Shown: positions 63,701 to 64,000 of the stretch, piece after piece | Numbering within the stretch: the stretch's first letter is position 1 | Layout of the letters: the number at the start of each line of letters is the position of its first letter | NCBI RefSeq assembly: GCF_011752975.1 | Contig: NZ_VWWP01000005.1 | Location: 248,001-312,000 of the forward strand | Length of the DNA: 64,000 bases | Reading direction: 5' to 3' | Source: Chryseobacterium sp. Tr-659 | GTDB lineage: Bacteria; Bacteroidota; Bacteroidia; Flavobacteriales; Weeksellaceae | Notes under the pieces: generated by a model | What the model was told of the DNA's origin: nothing | The model's database searches: none | Seen by the model: the letters and a program-made list of their open reading frames with translations, nothing else | Translations under genes and position numbers: made by a program

Positions 63701-64000
63701 ATGAAAACATTATACACCACACAGGTAACCGCCAAAGGAGGAAGAAACGGCCACGTGAAAAGTGAAAACGGAGTTTTAGATCTTGAAGTAAGAATGCCAA
63801 AAGGTTTAGGAGGAGCTAATGATGATTTTGCTAATCCTGAAATGCTTTTTGCGGCCGGATATTCAGCGTGTTTTGACAGTGCTTTGAACAGAGTGATCAG
63901 CTTGTCAAAAGTAAAAACCGGAGAAACAACAGTTACTGCACAAGTAAGCATAGGACAACTTGAAAACGGAGGTTTCGGATTAGCCGCAGAACTGGATGTC
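63701..64000 (+). CDS. ohr: Organic hydroperoxide resistance protein Ohr (runs off the right edge)
   Basis: The first 100 residues of about 140. It begins MKTLYTTQVTAKGGRNGHV, has GANDDFANPEMLFAAGYSACFDSAL with the first catalytic Cys, and is cut at the window end before the second Cys. Ohr is an OsmC-family thiol peroxidase that reduces organic hydroperoxides, using lipoyl groups as reductant, consistent with the lipB-dependent lipoyl pool. The ATG directly follows the ohrR stop. Confidence 0.92.
   Translation, partial: MKTLYTTQVTAKGGRNGHVKSENGVLDLEVRMPKGLGGANDDFANPEMLFAAGYSACFDSALNRVISLSKVKTGETTVTAQVSIGQLENGGFGLAAELDV

Overview
This window looks like a chromosomal segment of a Chryseobacterium-type flavobacterium (Bacteroidota, Weeksellaceae). 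The evidence is low G+C, AT-rich intergenic DNA; repeated TAnnTTTG promoter boxes with almost no Shine-Dalgarno sequences; a T9SS sorting-domain protein and a PorT-like T9SS component; a GLPGLI-family protein; an SDR-type threonine dehydrogenase; GG-leader 'bacteriocin-like' peptides; and a complete pre-pro protein-glutaminase, an enzyme classically known from Chryseobacterium. I saw no prophage, IS transposase, CRISPR array, rRNA or tRNA.

Layout. 1-9.6 kb: end of an unknown protein, a DUF2339 membrane protein, rarA, yidD-lgt (Lgt carries an extra secreted N-terminal domain), nnr, mscL and a serA-like gene. 9.6-14.3 kb: small HAD protein, idi, a probable decayed gene, gcvT, a six-cysteine GG-leader peptide, a cytochrome-b-like membrane protein, an ArsC-like protein and a thioesterase. 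14.3-16.9 kb: a segment bracketed by inverted copies of intergenic repeats, holding a GLPGLI protein and a fluoride riboswitch in front of a CLC-F-type transporter. 16.9-25.4 kb: LysR-yeiH, a second GG-leader peptide, MFS transporter, zapA / candidate 6S RNA / rny, and the hypothetical-ubiE-porT operon. 25.4-34.9 kb: FabH-like synthase, metallophosphoesterase, degenerate deacetylase-like protein, threonine dehydrogenase, ggt, dctA-like transporter, lipid kinase, DUF3298-type lipoprotein. 34.9-43.1 kb: tandem DUF3857/transglutaminase proteins (one apparently without catalytic residues), DUF5684 protein, gyrB, T9SS cargo. 43.2-51 kb: cydAB with a ClbS/DfsB-like gene, lysS, a lipoprotein-cytochrome c-rlmF operon, a cupin lipoprotein and a membrane protein.

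51-59.7 kb: a complete trp operon, trpEGDCF-(two extra genes)-BA, preceded by a Trp-Trp-Trp leader peptide and an attenuator terminator, followed by lipB. 59.7-61.7 kb: a long intergenic region with a MITE-like imperfect palindrome, then the protein-glutaminase and a small lipoprotein. 61.7-64 kb: SDR dehydrogenase, then a nitroreductase-ohrR-ohr peroxide-stress operon behind a perfect palindromic operator candidate; ohr runs off the window.

The most notable items are the protein-glutaminase, the fluoride riboswitch/CLC-F module, the trp attenuator with a probably leaderless leader peptide, the candidate 6S RNA, the two orphan GG-leader peptides, the OhrR-like operator, and the repeat structures. 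Promoter calls rest on consensus match and position only; no alignment or structure program was run.
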